A DNA stretch of 64,000 bases from Alteromonas sp. a30 (GCF_026788005.1 NZ_JABEPE010000011.1:62001-126000); one strand, 5' to 3'. Counted from the first letter of the stretch, positions 36,935 through 46,485 are shown. The notes: generated by a model not told the origin, from the letters alone. Made by a program: numbers and translations.

Positions 36935-39535
36935 CTAGAATTTGTAAGTTCCTTGAACATACACAAAGCGACCTTGACCACTGTGCAACGTATTCACAAA
37001 GCCCATAAAGTCATGGTGACTGAACGGTGGTTCTTCGTCGAACAAGTTAGTTGCGCCAAGAGTTAAGGTTGTATTTTCAATGCCGAAGTAACTAAATGTT
37101 GCATCAACCGTAGTCATTGAATCAACTGTTTTATCACCAAAGCCCGCATCTTCATCACCATCAAACTCACCGACGTAGTTGATAGCAAGTGATGCTGCGA
37201 AGTCATCTTTGGTCCAATCCATAGCAGTTGTCCAGCGTACTTCTGGCTGCTCGAACTCGCCTTCTTCTACAGCCGGAGTTGCGCTACCACCGCGGAACTC
37301 TTCATAGTTAAGCACATAGTTCAACACGTAGCTAAAGTTGAAATCACCGTATTCAGACTGCAACTTGTATTTCACGTCTAAGTCTAAACCCGAGGTTTCC
37401 AAGTCGTTTAGGTTTTGGAAAGTATCGAAGATGCGAACCACTTCACCCGGATCATTTGGATTAGAGGTCGGCAAACGCTCAACCACATCTGGATCCAAAC
37501 CTCGCGCGTCAAACAAAGCTTGAGTATCAGAAGCAATGATGTCCTCAATGTCGTAATCGTAATAATCAAGCGAGAAGCTTAAATCATCACTGACCTCATA
37601 GATCATGCCCAAGTTGTAGCTGCTCGACTCTTCAGGTTGAAGATCAGGGTTCCCTTCAAACTCAGCGGTATATTCTTGAGGATCACAGCCAAGGCCAACC
37701 AAGTCACAACGATTGTTATCCACCAAGTTTGGCGACTCGTCGGTACGACCTAAACCAAGTTGGTGCAACGATGGTGCTCGGAATGCAGTGCCGTAGGAAC
37801 CACGGAAGGAAAGGTTATCCATTACTGCCCAAAGGAAGCTGACTTTTGGATCGGTTGTGGTACCAAAGTCACTGTAATCTTCATGACGGATCGCTAGCTG
37901 GATTTCAAGGTTATCCATTGCGGGAATTGCTAACTCAGCATAAACCGCTGTGTTATCACGACTGCCATTGGCTTGTGTTGCTTCAGTACCGAAGATTTCA
38001 CCCCGTAAGAATTGGTTATCAGGGTTATCTGAAATAGACTCTTCGCGGCGCTCAGCCCCCACAGCTAACATCACATCGTTGCCGCCTAGCTGCATAACAG
38101 GACCACTCACCAAACCGGTAATGGTTCGGTTTGTTGATTTACCAACACGCGAGGTCGTGGTTTCGATAAAGTCCAACGCTTCTTGTGTATTAGTAGAAGG
38201 TTCGAACGGATTCCACAGGCCGGAGTCGATAGCCGCTTGCATACGTACAATGTTAGGGAAACCATTCACACCCATTTCTGTCGATTCGCTCTTGATGTAG
38301 CTATACGCCACTTCCCAAGACCAATCGCCTAGCTCACCTTCAAAGCCTAATACGGCGCGATAGTAATCTGTATCTGTACGTTTTTCACGATCACCAATCT
38401 CAACCGTACGGCGACGCATGGTTAAGTCCTGACCGAAAAACGGATGCGTTGGGTCATTAGCAAATGGGTGGTTAGGATTGTCACCCGACATGAATAATTC
38501 GTTGAAGCTTGGGCTAGCTGCACCGCGAATAACAGATTTTGAATTCTGGCCATTCAACTCGGCAAATGCACGTACGGTATCGTTAACGTCATAACGACCC
38601 ATGTAGTTAAAGCTGAAACGTTCCGATGATGGGATGAGAGAAGATTGTGGAGCGTAATCGTAACGACAGAATACACCTTCACGGTCAATATCGCCCGGCG
38701 CACAACGATCATTGCCGAATTCATCAATAATACGGTTGGTTGGATCGGCTGCTAGTGCAATTGTACCGGGGAAACCGGAAGAAGAACGGAAATCTACCGC
38801 GTCTGGATCATTCGGGCGTAACGCTGCTTGGTTGGCAGTACGAGAATAGTCGCGGTCGCCATATAGAATCTCTGAGCGATCGAAATAATCCAAAATAAAA
38901 GTATGGCTCGCTTTGTTGCTTGATGTACCGAACATCATGCTGAAGTTTTTCTCTTCACCACCACCATCAGCCGTATCGCCATATTTAGCGGCAACTTCTA
39001 AACCTTCATAGTCATCTTTTAAGATGATGTTAATTACACCCGCTATGGCATCTGAACCATAGGTTGCAGAGGCTCCATCTTTCAGAATATCGACTCGCTT
39101 AATGGCGAATAGCGGGATGTTGTTAATATCAACGAATGCGGTGTCGATGCCTTTTGCGAAAGGCGATACCGATACACGGCGACCATTAACCAAAATTAGG
39201 GTGGAGTCTGCACCTAAACCACGTAACGAAACGGATGAGCCACCGTTCGCAGTATCATCACTGCTGTTACCTTGAGTAGAGAAAGTACCTTGACCTGATA
39301 TGGGCAGCTTAGCAAAAAGACCGATAAGATCAGTTACACCTGTATTCGCAATGTCACTTGCATCTAAACTGGTAAGGGGGGATGGCCCTTCCATATCGGT
39401 ACGACGAATATGTGATCCTGTTACTTCAATTTTTTCTACAGCTTCATCGGACTGTGCTATTACATTTGGCGCATAAAAAGCCATGTTCACTGCAACCGCT
39501 GCAAGTGCAGCCGCGAAGCGTTTGTTGTGTGTCAT
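36935..39535 (-). CDS. TonB-dependent outer-membrane receptor
   Basis: An 866-residue receptor with a signal peptide (to about NVIAQ), the TonB-box region followed by VEKIEVTGSHIRR, a plug domain (about 50-165; SSVSLRGLGADSTLILVNGRR, GASATYGSDAIAGVINI) and a 22-strand beta barrel ending in an aromatic residue (YVQGTYKF). The N-terminal EVTGSHI/RRTD motif and a plug of this kind are typical of the large receptor families that Alteromonadales use for oligosaccharides, peptides or other organics. The substrate cannot be assigned; an amylase gene lies nearby. An AAGGGAAG ribosome site precedes ATG. A candidate extended -10 TGCTATAAG lies about 100 bases upstream. Confidence 0.94.
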   Translation of the reverse strand: MTHNKRFAAALAAVAVNMAFYAPNVIAQSDEAVEKIEVTGSHIRRTDMEGPSPLTSLDASDIANTGVTDLIGLFAKLPISGQGTFSTQGNSSDDTANGGSSVSLRGLGADSTLILVNGRRVSVSPFAKGIDTAFVDINNIPLFAIKRVDILKDGASATYGSDAIAGVINIILKDDYEGLEVAAKYGDTADGGGEEKNFSMMFGTSSNKASHTFILDYFDRSEILYGDRDYSRTANQAALRPNDPDAVDFRSSSGFPGTIALAADPTNRIIDEFGNDRCAPGDIDREGVFCRYDYAPQSSLIPSSERFSFNYMGRYDVNDTVRAFAELNGQNSKSVIRGAASPSFNELFMSGDNPNHPFANDPTHPFFGQDLTMRRRTVEIGDREKRTDTDYYRAVLGFEGELGDWSWEVAYSYIKSESTEMGVNGFPNIVRMQAAIDSGLWNPFEPSTNTQEALDFIETTTSRVGKSTNRTITGLVSGPVMQLGGNDVMLAVGAERREESISDNPDNQFLRGEIFGTEATQANGSRDNTAVYAELAIPAMDNLEIQLAIRHEDYSDFGTTTDPKVSFLWAVMDNLSFRGSYGTAFRAPSLHQLGLGRTDESPNLVDNNRCDLVGLGCDPQEYTAEFEGNPDLQPEESSSYNLGMIYEVSDDLSFSLDYYDYDIEDIIASDTQALFDARGLDPDVVERLPTSNPNDPGEVVRIFDTFQNLNDLETSGLDLDVKYKLQSEYGDFNFSYVLNYVLNYEEFRGGSATPAVEEGEFEQPEVRWTTAMDWTKDDFAASLAINYVGEFDGDEDAGFGDKTVDSMTTVDATFSYFGIENTTLTLGATNLFDEEPPFSHHDFMGFVNTLHSGQGRFVYVQGTYKF

Positions 39536-40007
39536 ATTATCTTCCCTTTTAGGATATATTTTTATTTGAATTTCGTTTTTTTCGGATAAAACATTGTCCT
39601 ACCGAAATAACGAATTTCTTATAGCACACCTAAGTGCGTTAAATCCACATATGACAAAATAAAGCATAGAAAATTTTTACTTACCTTGGAAACAAAGGAA
39701 AACCCTTAAATAACAGAGCGAATAGCGCTATTGGATATAAATATTTTTCCGATTTGAAATAAGAGAATTTGATGATAAGAAAAAAGAAGCGCCGCACAGA
39801 GTGCGGCGATATATACAAAACCTACAAGGAAAGGGATTTAACCTAAAAAGATACATCCATGTAACAAATTCCGAAACACACTCGTAGCTACAATAACAAC
39901 TAATTTATTTTCTGGCAAATATTTTTACCAGAAAATTTAATTTTTTTTATTCCTCCTGCAAACGCTATTATTACCCCCTATTTTCCTCCCGATAAAGAAG
40001 TAGCCAC
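39536..40007. promoter_or_regulatory. Divergent control region between TonB receptor and nucleoside hydrolase genes
   Basis: 472 AT-rich bases without a coding gene. From left to right: receptor ribosome site; extended -10 TGCTATAAG on the minus strand near 39624; a perfect palindrome AATAGCGCTATT (39721-39732); a strong minus-strand terminator hairpin (39791-39809); a candidate promoter TTGCCA/TATTGT for a short minus-strand RNA; and an eight-base inverted repeat TTTTCTGG / CCAGAAAA (39908-39935) overlapping its -35. Confidence 0.45.
39781..39883 (-). ncRNA. Candidate small RNA (or leader with terminator) upstream of the TonB receptor
   Basis: A minus-strand promoter TTGCCA (39918-39913), 17 bases, TATTGT (39895-39890) would start an RNA near 39883. 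About 75 bases on, an eight-base-pair GC stem CGCCGCAC / GTGCGGCG is followed by CTTCTTTTTTCTT, a typical factor-independent terminator. The body has a CU-rich stretch (CCCTTTCCTT) able to pair with Shine-Dalgarno sequences and no significant open frame. Because it ends about 245 bases before the receptor ATG, it is either a free-standing sRNA or an attenuated leader. Confidence 0.4.
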
Positions 40008-40964
40008 ATGATGAAAAAGAAGGTCATATTTGATCACGATGGCGGCGTTGATGATTTACTATCATTAATGCTCATTTTTACAATGAAAAACGTTGAGCTT
40101 GTTGGTGTGACAATCACCCCTGCTGATTGCTTTTTAGAAGATGCGACAGAATCCACCCTTAAACTTCTCACTTTGTTTCAACAACAAGATGTCGAAGTTG
40201 CTAAGGGAGACTTATACGGAGTGAACCCGTTTCCTTACGATTGGCGCGCCCAACCTAAAATTATTAACGCATTACCCACGATGCTAAATGTACCGCTAAA
40301 TACCTCAGCACTGGTGGAAATGTCTGCCGTGGATTACATGATTCACACATTGGATAACAGCAACACACCGATAACAATTTTAATGACAGGCCCTTGTAGC
40401 AACTTAACCCAAGCGCTCATTCAAAGACCGGATTTAAAAGAGAAAGTTGAAGAAGTTATTTGGATGGGCGGGGCGGTTGACGTAGCGGGTAATGTTGCGA
40501 TGCACAATCACGATGGCTCTGCTGAGTGGAATGTATTTTGGGACCCCTACGCCGCAAACGCTCTTTTTGCGATGGGATTAAATATTAAATTGGTTTCCCT
40601 TGATGCCACCAATTGTTTGCCAATTGATATTCCTTTCTTAAAACAAGTTGCGGCACAAAATAGCTACCCGATGTCCGAATTTTTCGGTCAATGCTGGGCT
40701 TCAACCATTCCTTCAATCCCAGCTTATGAATTTACTTATCATTTATGGGATGTCATGGCGACTAGCTGTTTAGAGGTCGGCGAAGAGGCAATTCAATTTA
40801 CAAATATAGAACTGGCGGTAAGCACACAACAACCGAATCAAGGGCAAACCTATCGCTCAGCAGGTAATCACCAATGGATACAAGTGTCGACTTCCGCGAA
40901 CCGTGAGCAAATGCTAAATTACCTACTGGAAAAACTTCGACGCGGCTTTAGCGACAACAAATAA
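40008..40964 (+). CDS. Inosine-uridine-type nucleoside hydrolase
   Basis: A 318-residue enzyme that would cleave the N-glycosidic bond of ribonucleosides to base plus ribose. The calcium-binding aspartate cluster appears as FDHDGGVDDLLSLM, where the usual form is DTDPGxDD; other motifs are LMTGPCSNLTQAL and WMGGAVDVAGNVAMHNHDGSAEWNVFWDPYAA, containing the conserved N-x-D/E-W-N-x-x-x-D-P. The last segment, DATN, replaces the usual ...DxT/H region before the catalytic His; a H is found in TYHLWDVMAT. Cytoplasmic, no signal peptide. Followed by its own terminator. Substrate preference within the family (purine, pyrimidine or other) cannot be read. Confidence 0.9.
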   Translation: MMKKKVIFDHDGGVDDLLSLMLIFTMKNVELVGVTITPADCFLEDATESTLKLLTLFQQQDVEVAKGDLYGVNPFPYDWRAQPKIINALPTMLNVPLNTSALVEMSAVDYMIHTLDNSNTPITILMTGPCSNLTQALIQRPDLKEKVEEVIWMGGAVDVAGNVAMHNHDGSAEWNVFWDPYAANALFAMGLNIKLVSLDATNCLPIDIPFLKQVAAQNSYPMSEFFGQCWASTIPSIPAYEFTYHLWDVMATSCLEVGEEAIQFTNIELAVSTQQPNQGQTYRSAGNHQWIQVSTSANREQMLNYLLEKLRRGFSDNK

Positions 40965-41006
40965 ATAAAGTTTTTCTCCTATGCCTAGCTGACTGTAGTA
41001 AAATCG

Positions 41007-41040
41007 GACGCAGGGCAGTATCATCCTGCGTCTTTCTTTC
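41007..41040 (+). terminator. Intrinsic terminator after the nucleoside hydrolase gene
   Basis: Stem GACGCAGG / CCTGCGTC with a ten-base loop, followed by TTTCTTTC. Confidence 0.88.
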
Positions 41041-41136
41041 ACTTACATATTGTCGTAATCGGCTTCTTTGCAACGCATTAGAACCGCTTTTAATGGCTTT
41101 GAGAGCATTGCCTAAACAAACATTAGTTCAAATTAA

Positions 41137-41562
41137 ATGAAACAGCTTCTCACACAACAATTCGTTGCGTTACGCCACTTTTCATTCCATATGGTTTGGA
41201 TAAGTCTTTCGCTTGTTGCTGTCTTGTGGAGTTTGAACACCGATGCCAAAAGCCAAAGCGCCCTAACAAGGTCTGCAAACTGTATTTTATATTACCGCTT
41301 AGAAGGACTTGCATTGAAAGAGTTTACCACGCAAAAACAGCAACTAGGCTCGCATCTTCACCGCAAAAAAATCGCACTTATCAATATTAAATCGTGGCAC
41401 AAAAACGGTTTATCTGGCCGCGAAAGAATGCACATTCAAAAACGTTACGATTTCCCAAGAAGAAAGGACTTCGCGGTATTGATTGACGCCAATGGTAATA
41501 AAATGAAGCAATATGTTGATGATGTCGATTTAGTGTCAGTGTTGCTAGACTGTAAACGTTAA
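41137..41562 (+). CDS. DUF4174-like exported protein
   Basis: A 141-residue protein with an N-terminal hydrophobic helix (about 18-36) that reads as an uncleaved anchor or signal peptide. The remainder resembles DUF4174: a beginning strand CILYYRLEG, the strand KIALINIK and the characteristic RYDFPRRKDFAVLIDANGNKMKQY-type segment. DUF4174 domains are thioredoxin-like and of unknown function. There is no CxxC. No ribosome site is evident before the ATG. It is not cotranscribed with either neighbour. Confidence 0.6.
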   Translation: MKQLLTQQFVALRHFSFHMVWISLSLVAVLWSLNTDAKSQSALTRSANCILYYRLEGLALKEFTTQKQQLGSHLHRKKIALINIKSWHKNGLSGRERMHIQKRYDFPRRKDFAVLIDANGNKMKQYVDDVDLVSVLLDCKR

Positions 41563-41609
41563 TCAAAACAAAAAAGCCACTGAGTTTACATTATTGCAAA
41601 TAACGACTC

Positions 41610-42329
41610 TTACTTTTGTTGCAGCTTCATTTTTCTTTTATCACGAACCCAAATTGCAGAGCCGTTTGTTTTCTTCATCTCAAATAAGTCTATTGCCATA
41701 AATAAGTCGCTAAGCTTTTTGAATCCGTAGTTTCGTTGATCAAAAGAAGCGTGATTTGAAATATGAGTACCAATTGGCCCCAGCATTGCCCAACCATTTT
41801 CTTCCTCAACGGCTTCTATAGCTTGTCGCAGCAAACTAATTAACCGAGTATCACTTTTAATGTTTTTGGTTTGTTTTTGAACAGGCTGCTCCTTTTCACC
41901 TTCTTCATCAAGGTATAAAAAACGGGAGCAACTATTGACGAAAGCATCCGGTGCTTTACGCTCACCAAAACCAATAACAAACTTCCCATCAGCTAACGCT
42001 CTGGTTACGAGCGGTGTGAAATCGCAATCCGACGAAACAAGACAAATGATATCAATGTTTTTTGTGTAAAGAATATCCATTGCATCAATAACTAGCGCCA
42101 TATCAGTCGCATTTTTTCCCTTAGTGAGGTCGAATTGTTGGATCGGTTGTATAGCAAATTCGTGCAACACATCTTCCCACGGTTGTAAGTTTTGATTCTT
42201 CCAATTTCCGTAAGCTTTCCTGATACTAACCACACCGTAACGAGCCAACTCAGACAACATTTTATCTACCTTCTTAGCGGGTGCGTTATCAGCATCAATA
42301 AATACAGCAATCTTTTCTTTATCTTTCAC
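41610..42329 (-). CDS. NYN domain protein with OST-HTH/LOTUS domain (LabA/DUF88 family)
   Basis: A 239-residue cytoplasmic protein. The NYN (PIN-like) nuclease domain occupies about residues 1-150 with its acidic residues in IAVFIDADNAPAKKV, ATDMALVIDAMDIL and CLVSSDCDFTPLV. The C-terminal domain (about 165-235; LISLLRQAIEAVEEENGWAMLGPIGTHISN) is an OST-HTH/LOTUS winged helix, an RNA-binding fold. This pair is common in bacterial RNA-processing or regulatory proteins, but no substrate is established. The gene stands alone with a terminator-like hairpin in its upstream gap. Confidence 0.9.
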   Translation of the reverse strand: MKDKEKIAVFIDADNAPAKKVDKMLSELARYGVVSIRKAYGNWKNQNLQPWEDVLHEFAIQPIQQFDLTKGKNATDMALVIDAMDILYTKNIDIICLVSSDCDFTPLVTRALADGKFVIGFGERKAPDAFVNSCSRFLYLDEEGEKEQPVQKQTKNIKSDTRLISLLRQAIEAVEEENGWAMLGPIGTHISNHASFDQRNYGFKKLSDLFMAIDLFEMKKTNGSAIWVRDKRKMKLQQK

Positions 42330-42394
42330 AATGAAATCCTTGTAGTCGCGTCTGTGGAATAGCCGTTCAATTGTGGCGATGAAGCCCTTACGAA

Positions 42395-42420
42395 AAAGCC
42401 GCTACAGAGTAACGGCTTTA
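42395..42420 (-). terminator. Terminator between the metallo-hydrolase and NYN genes
   Basis: Hairpin AAAGCCG-CTAC-AGA-GTA-A-CGGCTTT with A and T flanks, usable on both strands. It ends the minus-strand metallo-hydrolase transcript (stop 42475), 55 bases past its stop. Confidence 0.75.
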
Positions 42421-42474
42421 AAATGTCTTCTTGATGTGAAACATCGAAGCTTTATTTCAACTTATGTGAGTAAA

Positions 42475-43329
42475 CTAGCGCCCGTCGTACAAAGTACGTA
42501 TCCATTTTTCTTCGCTGATAAACTGCCATGCCCAGCTTTGCCATTCTTCGCCTAAACCCTGTTTTATGATGGATTCTACCGAATCGCCTACGGCTTTTTT
42601 ATCTAACACGATGCGGCGAGTTTCTTTTAGCATGTTAAGGAAGTTTTCTACATCCTGCTTAGTCGCGACCACACCGTGTCCCGGCATCACTTTGGTGTCG
42701 TCATTTACGTCTGCCAAAATTATCTCGATAGCACGAATATAACCAGCCACCGAACCGCCACCGTTTAGGTCGATGTAGGGGAACATTTTGTTAAACATCA
42801 CATCGCCGGTGTGGATCACATTGGCTTTTTCAAAATACACGTAGCTATCGCCATCGGTATGGGCATGCGGCAAATGACGCACATGAATAGTTTCACCATT
42901 AAAATGGAATTTTACGCCTTTCGCATAAGTGACAACGGGTAAATCAGCGGCTTCTTTTTTCGGATCGTTTTCTAAACGTACACGCACATTGTCGTGAGCA
43001 AATACCGTGGCATCGTGCATGTGCTTAATTTTAGCGTTACCGCCCGTGTGATCGCCGTGATAATGCGTATTGATAACATAGCGTAGCTTTTTACCAGCAA
43101 TGCCTTCCAAGCTCGATGAGATTTTTTCAGCCAACGGTGCAAACTGATCGTCAATAATCAAAATGCCATCGTCACCAGCCGACACACCTATGTTTCCGCC
43201 CATGCCGGTTAGCATATACACAGAGTCGTTAATTTTTTCTGATTTAATTTGAACATCATCAAAGTTTTGTGCGAGCAACGTTTGGCTTGCCATCAGTGCG
43301 AATAACGCGGTTGCGACACGTTTCATCAT
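42475..43329 (-). CDS. Exported metallo-beta-lactamase fold hydrolase
   Basis: A 284-residue protein with a signal peptide (to about TLLAQ) and the MBL core: HYHGDHTGG holds the zinc ligands, followed by HAHTDGDSYVYF and a late MPGHGV. The fold fits the B3-like or quinoprotein relay-associated (PqqB-like/SoxH-like) enzymes, which rarely hydrolyse beta-lactams in environmental bacteria. The signal peptide predicts a periplasmic enzyme. No metal transporter or regulator adjoins. Substrate unknown. Confidence 0.9.
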   Translation of the reverse strand: MMKRVATALFALMASQTLLAQNFDDVQIKSEKINDSVYMLTGMGGNIGVSAGDDGILIIDDQFAPLAEKISSSLEGIAGKKLRYVINTHYHGDHTGGNAKIKHMHDATVFAHDNVRVRLENDPKKEAADLPVVTYAKGVKFHFNGETIHVRHLPHAHTDGDSYVYFEKANVIHTGDVMFNKMFPYIDLNGGGSVAGYIRAIEIILADVNDDTKVMPGHGVVATKQDVENFLNMLKETRRIVLDKKAVGDSVESIIKQGLGEEWQSWAWQFISEEKWIRTLYDGR

Positions 43330-43395
43330 TATTTATTTTCCTTCTGTTGAGTGTGCCTCCCATCAAGAGAGGCGAATTTTTATGCTTGCGTAAGA

Positions 43396-43623
43396 CTACT
43401 CAACAAACGCAAATCGTGGCACTTGGGTGCCATCATCTAATGTCACGGTTTCAGTGAACATGCTAAGCGGGCGCACCCACAGCTTACCTTCACCATAAAG
43501 AGGACGATAAACCACAAGCTGACTCATGTCCTCGGAATGCGTAGCAATATCAATCACTTGATAATCACGCCCTTTGTAATGACGGTAGCGTCCGGGTTTT
43601 AGTGCGTTGTTACTGTCACTCAT
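43396..43623 (-). CDS. DUF1653 protein
   Basis: A 75-residue soluble protein matching DUF1653 throughout: LKPGRYRHYKGRDYQVIDIATHSEDMSQLVVYRPLYG-E-WVRPLSMF. Function unknown. Its ATG overlaps the TGA of the aminopeptidase gene (ATGA, 43620-43623), so the two are translationally coupled. Confidence 0.93.
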   Translation of the reverse strand: MSDSNNALKPGRYRHYKGRDYQVIDIATHSEDMSQLVVYRPLYGEGKLWVRPLSMFTETVTLDDGTQVPRFAFVE

Positions 43624-45155
43624 GATGCTAAATACCTAGCAGCTAACATGGTTAAACTTGCCGCTGTTGGTGTGCCGTGTTGCCAATCGCCCCCTTCAAC
43701 ACCGCTCCCAGCAATATCAACATGGGTGTACGGAATTTCGGGGTGGTTTTCCAAGCCCGATGCTAGCACCAGAAAAGCCATTGGAAATTGATGTCCACGC
43801 GCCGTTACTGCGGAGGCCGCATTATTGGACGATAAAATATCATCAGCTTTAGTACGCGGTGCAACGAAGTCGAAGTCCTCTCTTCGAGAACGCGATACTT
43901 CTGCAACATCATCCCATAAATCACCAGCCTCCGATAATGCCAACGCACTTCCCTTGGCTCTTGCTGCGCCATTTTCTACCAGCGCGGTGTACGGACCAAC
44001 GGCTCTGGCGGCATGCCCTGTTAGCGTTGCAACTGAGAAGAATTCAGCATTTTTGTCGTTTTCAGCCAATTCCAGCAAATGCGTCATCACATCGGCAAGC
44101 ACTAATCGGCCTTCGGCATCGGTGTTACCAATCCGAACACGTTTGCCAGAACGTGCTGTGATAATTTCGTCTGTGACGAAGGCATCGGTACCAATACTGT
44201 TTCGCACCAAGCCAAGTTCCGCGACAACTTTAACGCCTTTGGGCTTAAGCATGGCAATGGTTCTCATCAACCCTGCTACCGATGCCGCGCCGCCTTTATC
44301 GCGACTCATGCCCGCCATAAAGCCACCGGTTTTTAAGTCCGCGCCGCCAGTATCGTAGGTCACGCCTTTTCCTGCTAGATACAGGCTTTGCGTCACTTCG
44401 CCTTCTGGCTCATAAGTTAAGGTAACAACACGCGCATGATGGCGCTCAACATTCACTGCGGCGCGCGCCACTGCCATTAATAGCGGGTACTCTTGCTGCA
44501 ATTGCGCTTGTGAAGACAACACTTCGACTTTAATACCTGAGCCTGCAAACGCATCAACGCAATATTCCGCAAAACCCGGCGGAGCCATACGTTCTGGATT
44601 TGTGCCACATAAGTCTCTTGCCAAGCGTTTACCGGCCTCTAAAGCGTTGACCCAATCGACATTGGGTTTATTCTGGGCATGAGCAATCAAACCAATTTTT
44701 TGCACGGGTTCGATGTCGGCTTCATCTAGGGCTTCACGTGCTTCCAGAGGTTGCCATAACGCCTGACACAAACCTAAATAGCTCACTTCCAAGGCATTTT
44801 GGTAACGCTTGTCTTCTGGCGCGACTACCATCAACAAGGGGTTGACACTGCCGGCTTGCTGCGCAATCTGCATCGCTTTTTTAGCGGCATCACTGAATCG
44901 ACGCACATCGTCAAAATAACGGGAAAGTTCACCTGTGGGTGCAAAAATGATGCGCCCACCCGCCGCTTTTTCACAAGGCACAAGCACTGCCTGTTTACCA
45001 ACACGACTATCAACATGAGCAAATTGGGTAAGCGCGTTTTTTAAATCAGGAATGGGGCAAACATCAACGCTGCTTGCAATCAGGATGACTGCGTCCCACT
45101 CACCTTGAGCGGTTGCAGCATTGTCAGAAGCTAAAACGGCAACTGGATAAGTCAT
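43620..45155 (-). CDS. Leucyl aminopeptidase family (M17) metallopeptidase
   Basis: A 511-residue cytosolic aminopeptidase. Start at 45155 is chosen from AGAGG upstream and because the 23 residues before it are basic and unconserved. The metal-site segments are LAGKGVTYDTGGADLK, MSRDKGGAASVAG and the M17 signature RIGNTDAEGRL. The family usually has DSGG and MKFDMGGAA in the first two; here they are DTGG and MSRDKGG. It releases N-terminal residues from peptides for turnover or nutrient use. The N-terminal half is divergent, as in many M17 members. DUF1653 follows with a four-base overlap. Confidence 0.9.
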   Translation of the reverse strand: MTYPVAVLASDNAATAQGEWDAVILIASSVDVCPIPDLKNALTQFAHVDSRVGKQAVLVPCEKAAGGRIIFAPTGELSRYFDDVRRFSDAAKKAMQIAQQAGSVNPLLMVVAPEDKRYQNALEVSYLGLCQALWQPLEAREALDEADIEPVQKIGLIAHAQNKPNVDWVNALEAGKRLARDLCGTNPERMAPPGFAEYCVDAFAGSGIKVEVLSSQAQLQQEYPLLMAVARAAVNVERHHARVVTLTYEPEGEVTQSLYLAGKGVTYDTGGADLKTGGFMAGMSRDKGGAASVAGLMRTIAMLKPKGVKVVAELGLVRNSIGTDAFVTDEIITARSGKRVRIGNTDAEGRLVLADVMTHLLELAENDKNAEFFSVATLTGHAARAVGPYTALVENGAARAKGSALALSEAGDLWDDVAEVSRSRREDFDFVAPRTKADDILSSNNAASAVTARGHQFPMAFLVLASGLENHPEIPYTHVDIAGSGVEGGDWQHGTPTAASLTMLAARYLAS

Positions 45156-45317
45156 ATTACCTCTATTTATTTTCTTTTTTGATGATTTAGGAAAGAAGTG
45201 AGGGCCATCTGCTTGATAACGCAATCCTCACTTCAACGCATCCTTTAGTGCTGCAAGAGTATACGTGAGTGCCGGAAAATTCGATATTCAAAAAGGGGAA
45301 ATATAGTAAGCGAGTCG

Positions 45318-46409
45318 TTAGAAAGGCAAAATAAGCTGCTGACTTAAATGCGGATTGTGTTCTAACCCAATATGAATACCTAATAAACGGACACGTTTTC
45401 CCTCACCTCTTGCCATAGCTTCACGCAACAATTCCAATAAAATGTCGACGTCTATCTCATGATATTTATGTTCTTTGGTAGTGAGATGAAAATCGTGAAA
45501 TTTCACTTTTACGCCAAGCTTATTTATTTTGCGTTTGTCCGTATGTTTAGCGCTTCTTTTAAATAATTCAGGTAGCAAATCGTTTTGCAGAATTTGAGCG
45601 AGTTGCGCAAAATCACTGATGTCATTAGCAAACGTACGCTCAACACCAACGGACTTTCGAATACGAGAGGTTTCAATTTCGCGGTTATCAATACCTTGAC
45701 AGCGAGACCATAGCGAACGCCCAAACTTACCAAAATGCTCTATTAAAAACGCTTCTGAACTTTCTCGAATATCCTTTCCGTATTCAAAACCAAGGGCGAG
45801 CAGTTTTTCGTTTGTCACCTTGCCAACGCCCGGTATTTTTTTCAGAGGCATGGTTTCAATAAAGGCGTCGACGTGTTCAGGCGCTAAAGTGAATTGTCCA
45901 TTAGGCTTGTTTTGATCCGACGCTATCTTCGCTAGGAACTTAACAGGCGCAATACCTGCCGATGCGGTAAGTTGAGTTTTGCGTTGAATTTCTTGGCGAA
46001 TTTCTTGTGCAATGAGCGTGGCAGAACCTTGGTGCATTTCACACTCAGACACATCTAAATAGGCTTCATCCAAGGATAACGGTTCGATTAAATCGGTATA
46101 TCGCTCAAAGATGCTACGAATTTGTGCGCTGACTTCGCGGTAAACCTCCATTCGCCCCGGCACAACGATTAAATCAGGGCACTTACGCAGCGCAACGCCC
46201 GTTGGCATTGCCGAACTCACACCGAAGCGCCGCGCTAAATAATTACAGGTAGAAAGTACACCGCGACGATCCGACTTCCCGCCAACCGCCACGGGCTTTC
46301 CCGCAAGCTTTGGGTTGTCGCGAATTTCAACAGATACAAAGAATGCATCCATATCTATATGCACGATTTTTCGAATAGGAAAGCGATGATTTTCACATGG
46401 CTCAGACAC
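45318..46409 (-). CDS. dinB: DNA polymerase IV (Y-family)
   Basis: An error-prone translesion polymerase. The 363-residue protein shows motif KIVHIDMDAFFVSVE, a steric-gate-region CNYLARRFGVSSAMP, the catalytic SLDEAYLDVS, helix-hairpin-helix segments (IPGVGKVTNEKLLALG) and a little-finger domain; the C-terminus QLILPF resembles a beta-clamp binding motif. Start set at GTG 46409 with AAGGG nine bases upstream; a TTG at 46418 is an alternative. A LexA-box-like palindrome lies 77 bases upstream, consistent with SOS induction. Confidence 0.96.
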   Translation of the reverse strand: MSEPCENHRFPIRKIVHIDMDAFFVSVEIRDNPKLAGKPVAVGGKSDRRGVLSTCNYLARRFGVSSAMPTGVALRKCPDLIVVPGRMEVYREVSAQIRSIFERYTDLIEPLSLDEAYLDVSECEMHQGSATLIAQEIRQEIQRKTQLTASAGIAPVKFLAKIASDQNKPNGQFTLAPEHVDAFIETMPLKKIPGVGKVTNEKLLALGFEYGKDIRESSEAFLIEHFGKFGRSLWSRCQGIDNREIETSRIRKSVGVERTFANDISDFAQLAQILQNDLLPELFKRSAKHTDKRKINKLGVKVKFHDFHLTTKEHKYHEIDVDILLELLREAMARGEGKRVRLLGIHIGLEHNPHLSQQLILPF

Positions 46410-46485
46410 CAGTAACAACCCTTAGCACAAACGTATTAGGTACGAGAAATAATAAGCACAATAAGAAAAGGAACTTTAACACAAA

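Noticed and set aside
43825-44358. A 177-codon plus-strand frame
   Set aside because: It is antisense to the M17 aminopeptidase, which has clear catalytic motifs, and its composition is low-complexity Ser/Ala/Leu.
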